Source of the DNA: Methanolobus vulcani
Lineage (GTDB): Archaea; Halobacteriota; Methanosarcinia; Methanosarcinales; Methanosarcinaceae
Assembly: GCF_006546655.1 (NCBI RefSeq)
Contig: NZ_VIAQ01000015.1
Coordinates: 62,001-126,000 of the forward strand
DNA length: 64,000 nt
Reading direction: 5' to 3'
The notes beneath the pieces were generated by a model. That model ran no database searches. It had not been told where the DNA came from and saw only the letters and a program-made list of their open reading frames with translations. The position numbers were made by a program, and so were the translations under genes. Position 1 is the first letter of the stretch, and every line of letters starts with the position of its first letter. Of this stretch, positions 18,487 to 26,820 are shown in pieces.

Positions 18487-19991
18487 GTCTTGGTAGTGTA
18501 CCACTCAAGTACAAGATCAGTATCGACCGTGATCAGTGTATGAAGTGTATGCGCTGTGTCGATAACTGTTCCTATGGTGTTTATCGTGTAGAGGATGACA
18601 AGATCCTCATCGACTCACGCAAATGTACTGCATGCCACCGCTGTATCTCAATGTGCCCAAGGGATGCTATCAGCCTGCAGGAAAGGCCTGTTGACTATCG
18701 CAGTCACCCTGTCTGGACAGTTGAAGCACGTGAAGATGTAATTAACCAGGCACGCACAGGAAAAATCATCCTTTCCGGAATGGGCAATGCAGTTGATTAT
18801 CCTATTATATTTGACAGGCTGTTACTTGACGCATGTCAGGTAACAAACCCAAGTATCGATCCTCTTAGAGAGCCAATGGAGCTGAGGACATACATTGGAA
18901 AGAAGCCTTCTAAACTCGAATTTACAAAGAATAATGGAGATATTGATCTCCAGACAAAACTGACTCCAAATCTCAAACTTGACACACCAATAATGGTGGG
19001 TCACATGAGCTATGGTGCTATCAGTCTTCCTGCACAGCTCAGTATTGCAAAGGCAGTAAAAAAGACCGGCACTTTCATGGGAACCGGGGAAGGAGGAATG
19101 CACGAGGCTATCTATCCTTATCAGGATCATTCAATAGTCCAGATCGCATCAGGACGTTTCGGTGTCGATATCGACTATCTGGAGCGCGGTGCAGCCATTG
19201 AGATTAAGGTAGGTCAGGGTGCAAAGCCAGGCATTGGCGGTCACCTTCCAGGAGAGAAGGTTTGTGCAGATGTATCATGCACACGTATGATTCCACTGGG
19301 TTCAGACGCAATCAGCCCGGCTCCTCATCATGATATTTACAGTATAGAGGACCTTGCCCAGCTTGTTCGCAGTCTTAAGGAAGCTACAAACTGGGAAAAA
19401 CCTGTCTTCGTAAAGATCGCTGCGGTACACAACGTAGCCGCAATTGCAGCAGGTATTGCAAAATCATCTGCAGATGCCGTTGTAATTGATGGTTTCAAGG
19501 GCGGTACAGGTGCAGCACCAAAGGTATTCAGGGACAATGTAGGTCTTCCAATCGAGGCAGCAATTGCTGCAGTTGACCAGAAGCTCAACGATCAGGGTAT
19601 CAGGAATGAAGTATCCATTATAGCCAGTGGTGGAATACGCAACAGTGGTGACCTTGCAAAATCCATTGCACTTGGTGCTGATGCAGTCTATATTGGAACT
19701 GCTTCACTTATCGCACTGGGATGCCGTGTTTGTGGTAACTGTTACCGTGGACTCTGTCCGTGGGGTATTGCAACCCAGAGGCCGGAACTTGTTAGCCGTA
19801 TTGATTCTGATGTTGGCGCAGAGAACATTGCAAACCTTATCCATGCATGGACACTTGAACTGAGTGAACTCATGGGTGCAGCAGGTCTTAACAGTATTGA
19901 GAGCCTGCGCGGTAACCGTGAACGTCTCAGAGGATACATGCTTGATCAGGGATTACTTGACGTACTTAAAATTGAGCCAATGGGGGTCTAA
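18483..19991 (+). CDS. Glutamate synthase, FMN-binding synthase subunit with ferredoxin domain
   Basis: 502 residues. Two [4Fe-4S] motifs at the N-terminus (CMKCMRCVDNCSYG and CTACHRCISMCPRDA, residues 19-60) precede the TIM-barrel FMN synthase domain: MVGHMSYGAISLPAQLS, GTGEGGMHEA, KVGQGAKPGIGGHLPG, GFKGGTGAAPKVF and SGGIRNSGDLAKSIALGADAVYIG. The cluster-binding CRVCGNCYRGLCPWG lies near residue 412, as in bacterial GltB. It is the central catalytic part, forming glutamate from ammonia and 2-oxoglutarate. It overlaps the preceding glutaminase gene by four bases and is two bases from the GXGXG gene. Confidence 0.93.
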   Translation: MSLGSVPLKYKISIDRDQCMKCMRCVDNCSYGVYRVEDDKILIDSRKCTACHRCISMCPRDAISLQERPVDYRSHPVWTVEAREDVINQARTGKIILSGMGNAVDYPIIFDRLLLDACQVTNPSIDPLREPMELRTYIGKKPSKLEFTKNNGDIDLQTKLTPNLKLDTPIMVGHMSYGAISLPAQLSIAKAVKKTGTFMGTGEGGMHEAIYPYQDHSIVQIASGRFGVDIDYLERGAAIEIKVGQGAKPGIGGHLPGEKVCADVSCTRMIPLGSDAISPAPHHDIYSIEDLAQLVRSLKEATNWEKPVFVKIAAVHNVAAIAAGIAKSSADAVVIDGFKGGTGAAPKVFRDNVGLPIEAAIAAVDQKLNDQGIRNEVSIIASGGIRNSGDLAKSIALGADAVYIGTASLIALGCRVCGNCYRGLCPWGIATQRPELVSRIDSDVGAENIANLIHAWTLELSELMGAAGLNSIESLRGNRERLRGYMLDQGLLDVLKIEPMGV

Positions 19992-19993
19992 AG

Positions 19994-20737
19994 ATGGCAG
20001 AACCTTTGGTTATAGATGTAAAGGGCATGCATTACTCTCCACTGAACAAAATGATTCGTAAAGCAGTGGCTACAGGTGTAAAGGAGATAGTGCTCAATAA
20101 TGTTCTTGGACAGCGTTTCATCGGAAATGGTGTAAGAGGCGATGCAAAGATTATTGTAAATGGTGTTCCGGGAGGAGATCTTGGAATGTTCATGAGCGGT
20201 CCCGAATGTGAGGTATTCGGTAATGCAGAGCATGCTCCAGGAAACACAATGGACCAGGGATCACTGATTATCCACGGAAGCGCCGGAGATGCCGTTGCAC
20301 ACAGCATGCGTGGCGGGAAGGTATTTGTGGAAGGCAATATCGGTTACCGTGGAGGAATTCACATGAAGGAGTATGAGGGCAAACGTCCTATTCTTGTAGT
20401 AGGCGGTACATCCCATGCGTTCCTCGGTGAATACATGGCTGGAGGACTGATCCTTGTTCTTGGCATTGGTAATGAACCGGCAGTACAGGACCGTGGTATC
20501 GGTAGTGGTATACATGGCGGAGAGATCATCATAAGAGGCGATGTGGATGATAAGCTGCTTGGAGTCGGAGCCAAGAAGGTTGAATTTACTGATGATGACC
20601 TGATAAGGCTCACTCCTGTGATAGAAGACTTCTGTGGAAGGTTCGATATTGATCCAAAACCTTTCCTGGACACGAACTATTCAAGAATCATCCCTGCAAG
20701 CGCCAGACCATTTGCAGGTAAATACACATGGGAGTGA
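19994..20737 (+). CDS. Glutamate synthase, GXGXG (alpha-subunit C-terminal) domain protein
   Basis: 247 residues of the right-handed beta-helix that closes the GltB barrel in bacteria and is a separate gene in archaea. Repeating G-x-x-G-x-x-x-G units are clear: NGVRGDAKIIVNGVPGGDLG, then VAHSMRGGKVFVEGNIGYRGG and GIGSGIHGGEIIIRGDV. The role is structural: it supports the ammonia channel and active-site geometry. It sits two bases after the FMN subunit, and its last codons overlap the first possible start of the FrhB-like gene, so all four genes appear to be one operon. Confidence 0.9.
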   Translation: MAEPLVIDVKGMHYSPLNKMIRKAVATGVKEIVLNNVLGQRFIGNGVRGDAKIIVNGVPGGDLGMFMSGPECEVFGNAEHAPGNTMDQGSLIIHGSAGDAVAHSMRGGKVFVEGNIGYRGGIHMKEYEGKRPILVVGGTSHAFLGEYMAGGLILVLGIGNEPAVQDRGIGSGIHGGEIIIRGDVDDKLLGVGAKKVEFTDDDLIRLTPVIEDFCGRFDIDPKPFLDTNYSRIIPASARPFAGKYTWE

Positions 20738-20742
20738 TTACA

Positions 20743-21765
20743 ATGGCAGGCAAAAATTATCTTGATCTTAAAGCAGAAATCTGGGACACCGGAAAATGTG
20801 CAGCATGTGGTGCATGTGTAGCTGTGTGTCCGGCAGATGCTATTTATTTCGAAATGAAAAGTGACTCCACTCATCCTCTCAACAGTGGATACTGTAAGGA
20901 TGCCAACGACGGGGTTCCATGTGGAGCATGCTATGAAGTATGCCCAAGAGTTGAGAAACCATCAACAGAAGTTCTTGGAAATTACCTTGATATCGTAACT
21001 GCAAAAGCAGAGATGGATATTCCAAGAAAACAGAGTGGCGGTGCAGTAACAGCAATCCTTTCCAATGCACTTGATGAGGGTATGATTGATGCAGTAGTAA
21101 CTGTTGTTGAAGACCCATGGACACTGAAACCATCATCAGCTGTAATTACATCTACTGATGTACTGGTACACCAGGCAGGAAGCCGTTATAACTGGTGGGT
21201 TCCACTTGTCGCATCACTCAAAGAAGCTGTAATGAAACGTAAGTTCACCAATATAGCAGTTGTAGGTGTGCCATGTGTAACACAGGCAATGAAAGAAATG
21301 AGGACCAGCGAACTTGACCTCTTACGTCCTTTCAGGAAGAACATCCGTCTTGTAGTAGGACTCTTCTGTACTGAGACATTCGATTATGAAAAGCTCGTAG
21401 AGAACAAGCTCATTTCAGAAAACAAGATTGATCCTCTTGATATCATACACTTTGATGTAAAGGGCAAGCTTGAGATAACTCTCAAAGACGGAAGCATGAC
21501 AGTTATCCCTCTGAAAGATGTAGAGGACTGTGTCCGTCCGGGATGCCACATATGTACAGACCTCACTGCCGTCAATGCAGATATATCTGCAGGTTCCATT
21601 GGTAGTGCAAAAGGTCACACAACATTGATAATACGCAATCCTGTTGGAAAAGAGTTCGTAAACAGTGCTATCAGGAATGGTAAATTATCACTTGAAGATG
21701 ATGTAAATCTGGAATTGATTGAAAAGCTCTCTAAGAAGAAGCTTGAAAGAATGCCAGAGGAGTAA
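20743..21765 (+). CDS. FrhB-like F420/iron-sulfur protein of the glutamate synthase operon
   Basis: 340 residues. Two [4Fe-4S] motifs, CAACGACVAVCPADA and GVPCGACYEVCPR, are followed by the F420-hydrogenase/dehydrogenase beta-subunit (FrhB) domain: PRKQSGGAVTAILSNALDEG, VGVPCVTQAMKEM, LVVGLFCTETFDYEKL and a late cysteine motif DCVRPGCHICTDLTA. FrhB proteins bind FAD and exchange hydride with coenzyme F420. Its place as the last gene of the glutamate synthase operon suggests it supplies electrons, perhaps from F420H2, to the FMN subunit; this is inference. ATG 20743 is chosen over 20728 because GGAGTGA ends six bases before it. Confidence 0.85.
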   Translation: MAGKNYLDLKAEIWDTGKCAACGACVAVCPADAIYFEMKSDSTHPLNSGYCKDANDGVPCGACYEVCPRVEKPSTEVLGNYLDIVTAKAEMDIPRKQSGGAVTAILSNALDEGMIDAVVTVVEDPWTLKPSSAVITSTDVLVHQAGSRYNWWVPLVASLKEAVMKRKFTNIAVVGVPCVTQAMKEMRTSELDLLRPFRKNIRLVVGLFCTETFDYEKLVENKLISENKIDPLDIIHFDVKGKLEITLKDGSMTVIPLKDVEDCVRPGCHICTDLTAVNADISAGSIGSAKGHTTLIIRNPVGKEFVNSAIRNGKLSLEDDVNLELIEKLSKKKLERMPEE

Positions 21766-21790
21766 ACCAAAAACGAAAAATGATGTTTAT

Positions 21791-21862
21791 GGACACGGTG
21801 CCTATCCACTTCCTCTATTCTTCCTAACCATGCAATAGGCACTCGTGTCCTGTCTTTTTTCA
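21791..21862 (+). terminator. Long hairpin terminator of the glutamate synthase operon
   Basis: GGACACG-GTGCCTAT (21791-21805) pairs with ATAGGCAC-T-CGTGTCC (21835-21850), 15 pairs with one bulged T, around a pyrimidine-rich loop of about 29 bases holding repeated CTTCC motifs. TGTCTTTTTTC follows. The opposing GNAT gene ends about 75 bases further on. Confidence 0.75.
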
Positions 21863-21938
21863 ATCAAAGCGGTCTGCTTCAGATTCTAAAGATCTTATAA
21901 CTTCCCGCAATGAAAGGGATGTTTCAGGAAGAGCTCTA

Positions 21939-22490
21939 CTACCGAGACTCTGATGATATATTATTGTTTTGCATATTTTGCGAGCATATCAAAATCTTTT
22001 TGTAATAGATGGTATTCACTCCATTTCCTCTGTCGTTAAGGACAACTGCATACCTGTAATATCCAAGTGACTCATAGAACCGGATAGCAGCAGGGTTTCC
22101 TGACCATGTACAGAGATAAATCCTATTCACTCCAGATTTTGAAAGTTCCTTTTCAAGCTGCAGACATAATGCTCTGCTAATGCCTGAATTCCTGCAGTTC
22201 GGATGCGTTGCAAGAAAATTGATGTAAGCACTATCATTACCTTTCCAGTTTTTAGTGCAGCCTATCATTCCGATGAATGTTTCATGCAGGGAATTCTCAT
22301 AGCTACTATCAGGTTCAGCAACAAGGAAATTTGCATTATCAGTATCAAGGCATTTATCCACCCTTTCAGGTATGCCTCCTTCTCTTTTACTTAAAGGCGG
22401 GTAGAACTCTTTATCCACAAGTTCGATGAAGTTTGTGACCTGCAGCTTGTCAACTTTGCTGGCATACCTAATAGAAAAATCTTCTGCCAT
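21939..22490 (-). CDS. GNAT-family N-acetyltransferase coupled to glnA2
   Basis: 183 residues. Acetyl-CoA loop THPNCRNSGISRALCLQLEKEL and a C-terminal NPAAIRFYESLGYYRYAV segment mark the GNAT fold. The ATG at 22490 lies one base past the glnA2 stop (TGA-A-ATG), so translation is coupled; a longer in-frame start at 22568 lies inside glnA2 and is rejected. The pairing with glutamine synthetase hints at an amino-acid or amine substrate, but nothing in the sequence fixes it. Confidence 0.8.
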   Translation of the reverse strand: MAEDFSIRYASKVDKLQVTNFIELVDKEFYPPLSKREGGIPERVDKCLDTDNANFLVAEPDSSYENSLHETFIGMIGCTKNWKGNDSAYINFLATHPNCRNSGISRALCLQLEKELSKSGVNRIYLCTWSGNPAAIRFYESLGYYRYAVVLNDRGNGVNTIYYKKILICSQNMQNNNISSESR

Positions 22491-22491
22491 T

Positions 22492-23820
22492 TCAGATAGT
22501 GTTAAGGTAACGCTGTATCTCCCAATCATGCACCTGGGTTCTGTATGCATCCCACTCGGCTCTTGCAAGCCTTAGAATATTGTCGTGGACATGTACTCCC
22601 AATGTGTTTTTAAGAAGTTCGTCTTTCTCAAGGTAATCTGCGCTTTCACTGATAGTAGATGGCAGCGTATCAATACCTCTTTCCACACGCTCTTCTTTTG
22701 TCAGTTCAAATACATTGTAATCCATGATCTTCCCTGGGTCCATCTTGTTCTTTATTCCATCAAGACCTGCGGCAAGAATTGCTGCAAATGTAAGATAAGG
22801 GTTACATGAGGGGTCAGGATTTCTGAGTTCCACTCTGGTGCTTTTTCCCCTTGCCGTAGGAATTCGTATAAGTGAACTGCGGTTTGCACCTGACCATGTG
22901 ATATAAACAGGCGCCTCATAGCCGGGAATAAGTCTCTTGTACGAGTTCACAAGTGGATTTGAGATACATGAGATCGCTTTGATATGTTTCAAAACACCTG
23001 CAATGAATTGTCTGGTAGTTTCACTTATTGCCATCTCTGCATTTGGATCATAAAATGCATTCTCATCACCTTTTGAAAGCGAGAGGTTGACGTGCATTCC
23101 TGAACCATTCTCCACAGCTATGGGTTTTGGCATAAATGTCGCATGCAGACCATACAGTTTTGCAATAGTCCTTGTAACATATTTGAAAGTCATCACATTG
23201 TCTGCAGTTGTCAGGGCATCTCCATACTTAAAATCAATTTCATGCTGGCCAAAAGCAACTTCGTGATGGGAAGCCTCAATGTCAAAATTAAGATCGGTTA
23301 GTGTCAGCACGATATCTCTTCGTATGTCTTCTGCGAGATCAGTTGGTGCGAACTCAAAATATCTCCCATAGTCATGAGGGGTTGTTGTTGCTTTTCCATC
23401 AACTTTCTCAAAAAGGAAAAATTCAAGTTCAGGTCCTACATTAAGGGAAAAACCCATATCTTCTGCTTCTTTCATCACCTTCTTGAGTACATAGCGCGGA
23501 TCAGCTTCGAAATGTCTTCCATCTGGCATTTCTATGTCACAGATTATTCTTGCAACTCCGCCTTTGTCCTTACTCCATGGGAGTATTGCGAAAGTTCTGA
23601 CATCAGGTTTTAATGTCATGTCTGATTCGTCTATCCTGACAAAACCCTCGATGGATGATCCGTCAAAGTATATTCCACTTGACAGTGCCTTTTCTATCTG
23701 GGTAACAGGGATTTCAACATCTTTAACCACTCCCTGTATGTCTGTAAACTGCAAACGTATGAATTTCACGTTATGCGTTTCAATGGCTTTGATAACGTCT
23801 TCCTTATTGCAAATTATCAT
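22492..23820 (-). CDS. glnA2: Second glutamine synthetase, type I-alpha-like
   Basis: 442 residues, clearly paralogous to the protein at 15887. Shared landmarks: NVKFIRLQFTDIQG, FDGSSIEGFVRIDESDM, GPELEFFLF, ASHHEVAFGQHEIDFKYGD and NRSSLIRIPTARGKSTRVELRNPDPSCNPYL. Catalytic and metal-binding positions look intact, so it should be active, though a different amine acceptor is possible. It is transcribed away from the glutamate-synthase-like gene at 24251 across a 430-base gap. AGGCGATC before the ATG is the likely ribosome site. In Methanosarcina mazei a second glnA is known to be regulated separately. Confidence 0.92.
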   Translation of the reverse strand: MIICNKEDVIKAIETHNVKFIRLQFTDIQGVVKDVEIPVTQIEKALSSGIYFDGSSIEGFVRIDESDMTLKPDVRTFAILPWSKDKGGVARIICDIEMPDGRHFEADPRYVLKKVMKEAEDMGFSLNVGPELEFFLFEKVDGKATTTPHDYGRYFEFAPTDLAEDIRRDIVLTLTDLNFDIEASHHEVAFGQHEIDFKYGDALTTADNVMTFKYVTRTIAKLYGLHATFMPKPIAVENGSGMHVNLSLSKGDENAFYDPNAEMAISETTRQFIAGVLKHIKAISCISNPLVNSYKRLIPGYEAPVYITWSGANRSSLIRIPTARGKSTRVELRNPDPSCNPYLTFAAILAAGLDGIKNKMDPGKIMDYNVFELTKEERVERGIDTLPSTISESADYLEKDELLKNTLGVHVHDNILRLARAEWDAYRTQVHDWEIQRYLNTI

Positions 23821-24250
23821 TTGATCGCCTGCTATTCTTCCTCTATATATTGCACATGCAATGCAAAATTATTTTAGGCTATCTAAGTTCATGAAGTTAT
23901 AGTTTGCTGTATGAATAATTGTTCTATCTGAAATCCCGTTTATTTATTAAAAGAAAAATATGTTGTTATTTTGCTAAAATATGTAATTTGATTAGTTGCG
24001 GCAAAATATATATGTTGCACTTTTATTTTTTGGCTTTAAATATTCAATTATTTCTAAATAGAACAAGTAGGCATGAGGTTACTGAGTAGTGATATTGAGT
24101 CCGAATATCTCCACTAAAATAATAACCTATATATATTCGCATAAGCCAACCGTTATCCTACTATTATTTTTCCAAATGGTTAGGAAAAGGTCGGAGGTAG
24201 GAAGACCGGCCTGAAAAATAGTATTGTAAAATAGAGGAAGTGACTAAAGC
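23821..24250. other. Divergent intergenic region with long AT-rich leader
   Basis: No gene seen. For the plus strand, a TATA box CTATATATATT at about 24128-24139 predicts a start near 24160 and a leader of about 90 bases with inverted repeats (CCTAC with GTAGG; GGTC with GACC). GGAAGTGA about nine bases before ATG 24251 is the ribosome site. On the minus strand AATATATAG at about 23841-23851 lies only some 25 bases from the glnA2 ATG, so that transcript may be nearly leaderless or use a more distant promoter. Confidence 0.4.
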
Positions 24251-25843
24251 ATGGGTAATCTTAGGAAACCAAATTCAAATGACGCTACTCAGACTTTTAA
24301 CAGGTCAAAGAGCGTGGTACCGATGTCAGGACTCTGCACACGTTGTGTGGACGGATGTCGTGGCAATTGTGAAACTTTTAAATCTTCTTTCAGGGGGCGT
24401 GAAGTCCTGTACCCCGGACCTTTTGGTGAGATTACAGCCGGTGCAGACAAAGACTATCCGATAGACTACTCCCACCTAAACATCCAGGGATATGCCGTTG
24501 GAGCCATCGGTATGCCCGAAGACATGGTGCCTGGCCCCGAAACAGCAAGATTCCCAAACGTCAGCACTGATACAGAATACGGATGGGATAAGAAAGTCAA
24601 GATGAAAGTTCCAATATTTACCGGAGCACTGGGTTCTACAGAAATCGCAAGAAAGAACTGGGAGCATTTCGCAATTGGTGCAGCTATTTCAGGTGTCACC
24701 ATTGTCTGTGGTGAGAATGTTTGTGGTATTGACCCTGAACTTAAAAGAGGCAGTGATGGACTTTTAACAGAATCTCCGGAGATGGACCGCAGGATTGAGC
24801 TTTACAAAAAGTTCTATGATGGATACGGTGAAATGCTCGTTCAGATGAATGTGGAAGACACCAATCTTGGTGTTGCAGAATACCTTTCCAGCAAACATGA
24901 AATGGACACTATTGAACTCAAGTGGGGACAGGGTGCAAAATGTATTGGTGGAGAAATAAAGGTCAAAGAACTTGACCGTGCAATTGAGCTCAAAAAGAGA
25001 GGCTACATTGTGACGCCTGACCCGGAACTTGCATCAGTGCAGGAAGCTTACAAGGTTGGTGCAATAAGAGAATTCGAAAGGCATTCAAGACTTGGATTTG
25101 TAACCGAAGAAGGATTCCATGCAGAATGTGACAGGTTAAGAGACCTCGGATTTAAGCGCATTACCTTAAAGACCGGTGCTTACTCCATGGCAGAAACTGC
25201 AATGGCACTCAAGTACAGTTCTGATGCAAAGATAGACCTGCTGACTTATGATGGTGCACCTGGAGGTACCGGAATGAGCCCATGGCCAATGATGGAGGAA
25301 TGGGGAACACCAACATTCTATTTGCAGTCACTTGTATATGAGTTTGCAGAGAAGCTAAAATCCAAAGGCAAGAGAGTATCAGACCTTGCAATGGCTGGTG
25401 GATTCTCAACTGAGGATGGAATCTACAAGGTTCTTGCAATGGGTGCCCCATACTTCAAGGCAGTATGTATGGGTCGTGGACTAATGATTCCTGGAATGGT
25501 AGGAAAGAACATCGGCAAGTGGCTTGAGGAAGGAGACCTTCCAAAGACTATATCCGAGTTTGGACATAGGAAAGAAGAAATATTCGTTCACTATGAAGAA
25601 CTTGAGGAACGCTATGGAAGCGAGATAGATGATATTCCACTGGGTGCCATTGGTATTTACTCCTATGCCCAGAAAACAAAGGTTGGACTCCAGCAGCTTA
25701 TGGCTGGTTCCAGAAGGTTCAATACCAGTACACTCTCACGTAAGGATCTCATGGCACTTACCGAAGAGGCGGCAAAGGTTTCAGGCATCGCCTATGTCAT
25801 GGAAGCATACAGGGATATTGCAGAAGAGATTCTTGACGGATAA
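24251..25843 (+). CDS. FMN-binding glutamate-synthase-like protein (stand-alone GltB-domain paralogue)
   Basis: 530 residues. The TIM-barrel FMN synthase domain is clear: VPIFTGALGSTEIARKNWEHFAIG, ELKWGQGAKCIGGEIKV, LKTGAYSMAETAMALKYSSDA, DLLTYDGAPGGTGMSPWPM and LAMAGGFSTEDGIYKVLAMGAPYFKAVCMGRG. An N-terminal cysteine cluster GLCTRCVDGCRGNCETF (residues 27-43) differs from the ferredoxin-type one of the 18483 gene and may bind a cluster. It lacks the glutaminase and GXGXG parts. It could be an ammonia-using glutamate synthase variant or act on another 2-oxo acid. Divergent from glnA2; role uncertain. Confidence 0.8.
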   Translation: MGNLRKPNSNDATQTFNRSKSVVPMSGLCTRCVDGCRGNCETFKSSFRGREVLYPGPFGEITAGADKDYPIDYSHLNIQGYAVGAIGMPEDMVPGPETARFPNVSTDTEYGWDKKVKMKVPIFTGALGSTEIARKNWEHFAIGAAISGVTIVCGENVCGIDPELKRGSDGLLTESPEMDRRIELYKKFYDGYGEMLVQMNVEDTNLGVAEYLSSKHEMDTIELKWGQGAKCIGGEIKVKELDRAIELKKRGYIVTPDPELASVQEAYKVGAIREFERHSRLGFVTEEGFHAECDRLRDLGFKRITLKTGAYSMAETAMALKYSSDAKIDLLTYDGAPGGTGMSPWPMMEEWGTPTFYLQSLVYEFAEKLKSKGKRVSDLAMAGGFSTEDGIYKVLAMGAPYFKAVCMGRGLMIPGMVGKNIGKWLEEGDLPKTISEFGHRKEEIFVHYEELEERYGSEIDDIPLGAIGIYSYAQKTKVGLQQLMAGSRRFNTSTLSRKDLMALTEEAAKVSGIAYVMEAYRDIAEEILDG

Positions 25844-25953
25844 AAAAGTAAGCTAATGCTTACTTTTCCTTTTTTATTCAAGATGAGATATTAAAGTCTG
25901 CATTTTAAACTAACAACAATGAATAAAAAATAGACTAAAGTTAAAATCGCAGA

Positions 25954-26673
25954 TCAGATGAATTTTAGACTAACGTCTTTCATCTTGTTCCTTGCGGCAA
26001 CATTGATAAGTAAAGGCGTAAGGGATTCGATCATTCCTGCGGTATCAAGAGGTCCGATATCAAGTGGTCTCATATTGGAAATGTCTTTTACAAGGCCAAA
26101 CACAATCTCTTTTGCATGTGTAGAGTTACCGCAGACACCAATGTCATAATCAAGTTCCATATCCAGATTTGCCAGTTTCTTTGCAGGTACCGTATGGAAA
26201 GCTGCGACAAGTTCGGTGCTGTCAGGTATCATGGTAAAGATCTCCTGGGCGGCACTTCCAAGTTCAGGCATTGAGAAACAGAAGTATTCAGTATTGAAAT
26301 CCTTACTCTCAATTGGAGTTCTGGGATAATTGCTTCCCGGACTGATGTAGCACATGTTCCTTTCCATAGGAACAACAACACTGATGACTATTTTATTTTC
26401 GATAGCAGGCTTTATAAGATCCATTACGGGAGCAAGCTGATTATACCTGATGGCAACGACTATTATCTCTGCTTTTTCGGCAGCTGTTTTGTTATCAGTA
26501 CCCGTTATACTTGTGTTATGGCCGTATTTCTCAAGTATTTCGTTGTATTCTGATGCAACTGCTTTGGCTTTATCCTGTTCCCTGGAACCTATGATAATCT
26601 CATGCTTCTGGCCCCATCGCAGTGCAAACCCCTTGCCAATATTACCTGTGCCTCCAAGTATTGCAATTTTCAT
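25954..26673 (-). CDS. fno: F420H2:NADP+ oxidoreductase (NADPH-dependent F420 reductase)
   Basis: 239 residues. The N-terminal dinucleotide fold starts MKIAILGGTGNIGKGFALRWG, then IIIGSREQDKAKA, which suits NADP binding; IVVAIRYNQLAPVMDLIKPA and VVPMERNMCYISPGSNYP follow. A C-terminal VAAFHTVPAKKLANLDMELDYDIGVCGN segment and a final TAGMIESLTPLLINVAARNKMKD helix are typical of Fno. The enzyme passes hydride between F420 and NADP(H), giving NADPH for biosynthesis. It is a single gene, convergent with the 24251 gene. Confidence 0.9.
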   Translation of the reverse strand: MKIAILGGTGNIGKGFALRWGQKHEIIIGSREQDKAKAVASEYNEILEKYGHNTSITGTDNKTAAEKAEIIVVAIRYNQLAPVMDLIKPAIENKIVISVVVPMERNMCYISPGSNYPRTPIESKDFNTEYFCFSMPELGSAAQEIFTMIPDSTELVAAFHTVPAKKLANLDMELDYDIGVCGNSTHAKEIVFGLVKDISNMRPLDIGPLDTAGMIESLTPLLINVAARNKMKDVSLKFI

Positions 26674-26820
26674 GACATTTCTCCTGATGTAGTGGGAATA
26701 TTACCATAATCTATTGTATGTTAATGTTTTTGGTAATAATCGATAGAGATTGTTGACTGTGTTAATCAGTGTCATGGTATTTATAGTAACTCCTATCACT
26801 CTGATTGTTACATCACAAGT

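Noticed and set aside
24060-24250. Riboswitch before the GltB-like gene
   Set aside because: Some inverted repeats exist, but no known riboswitch core or second copy is seen; left as a plain leader.
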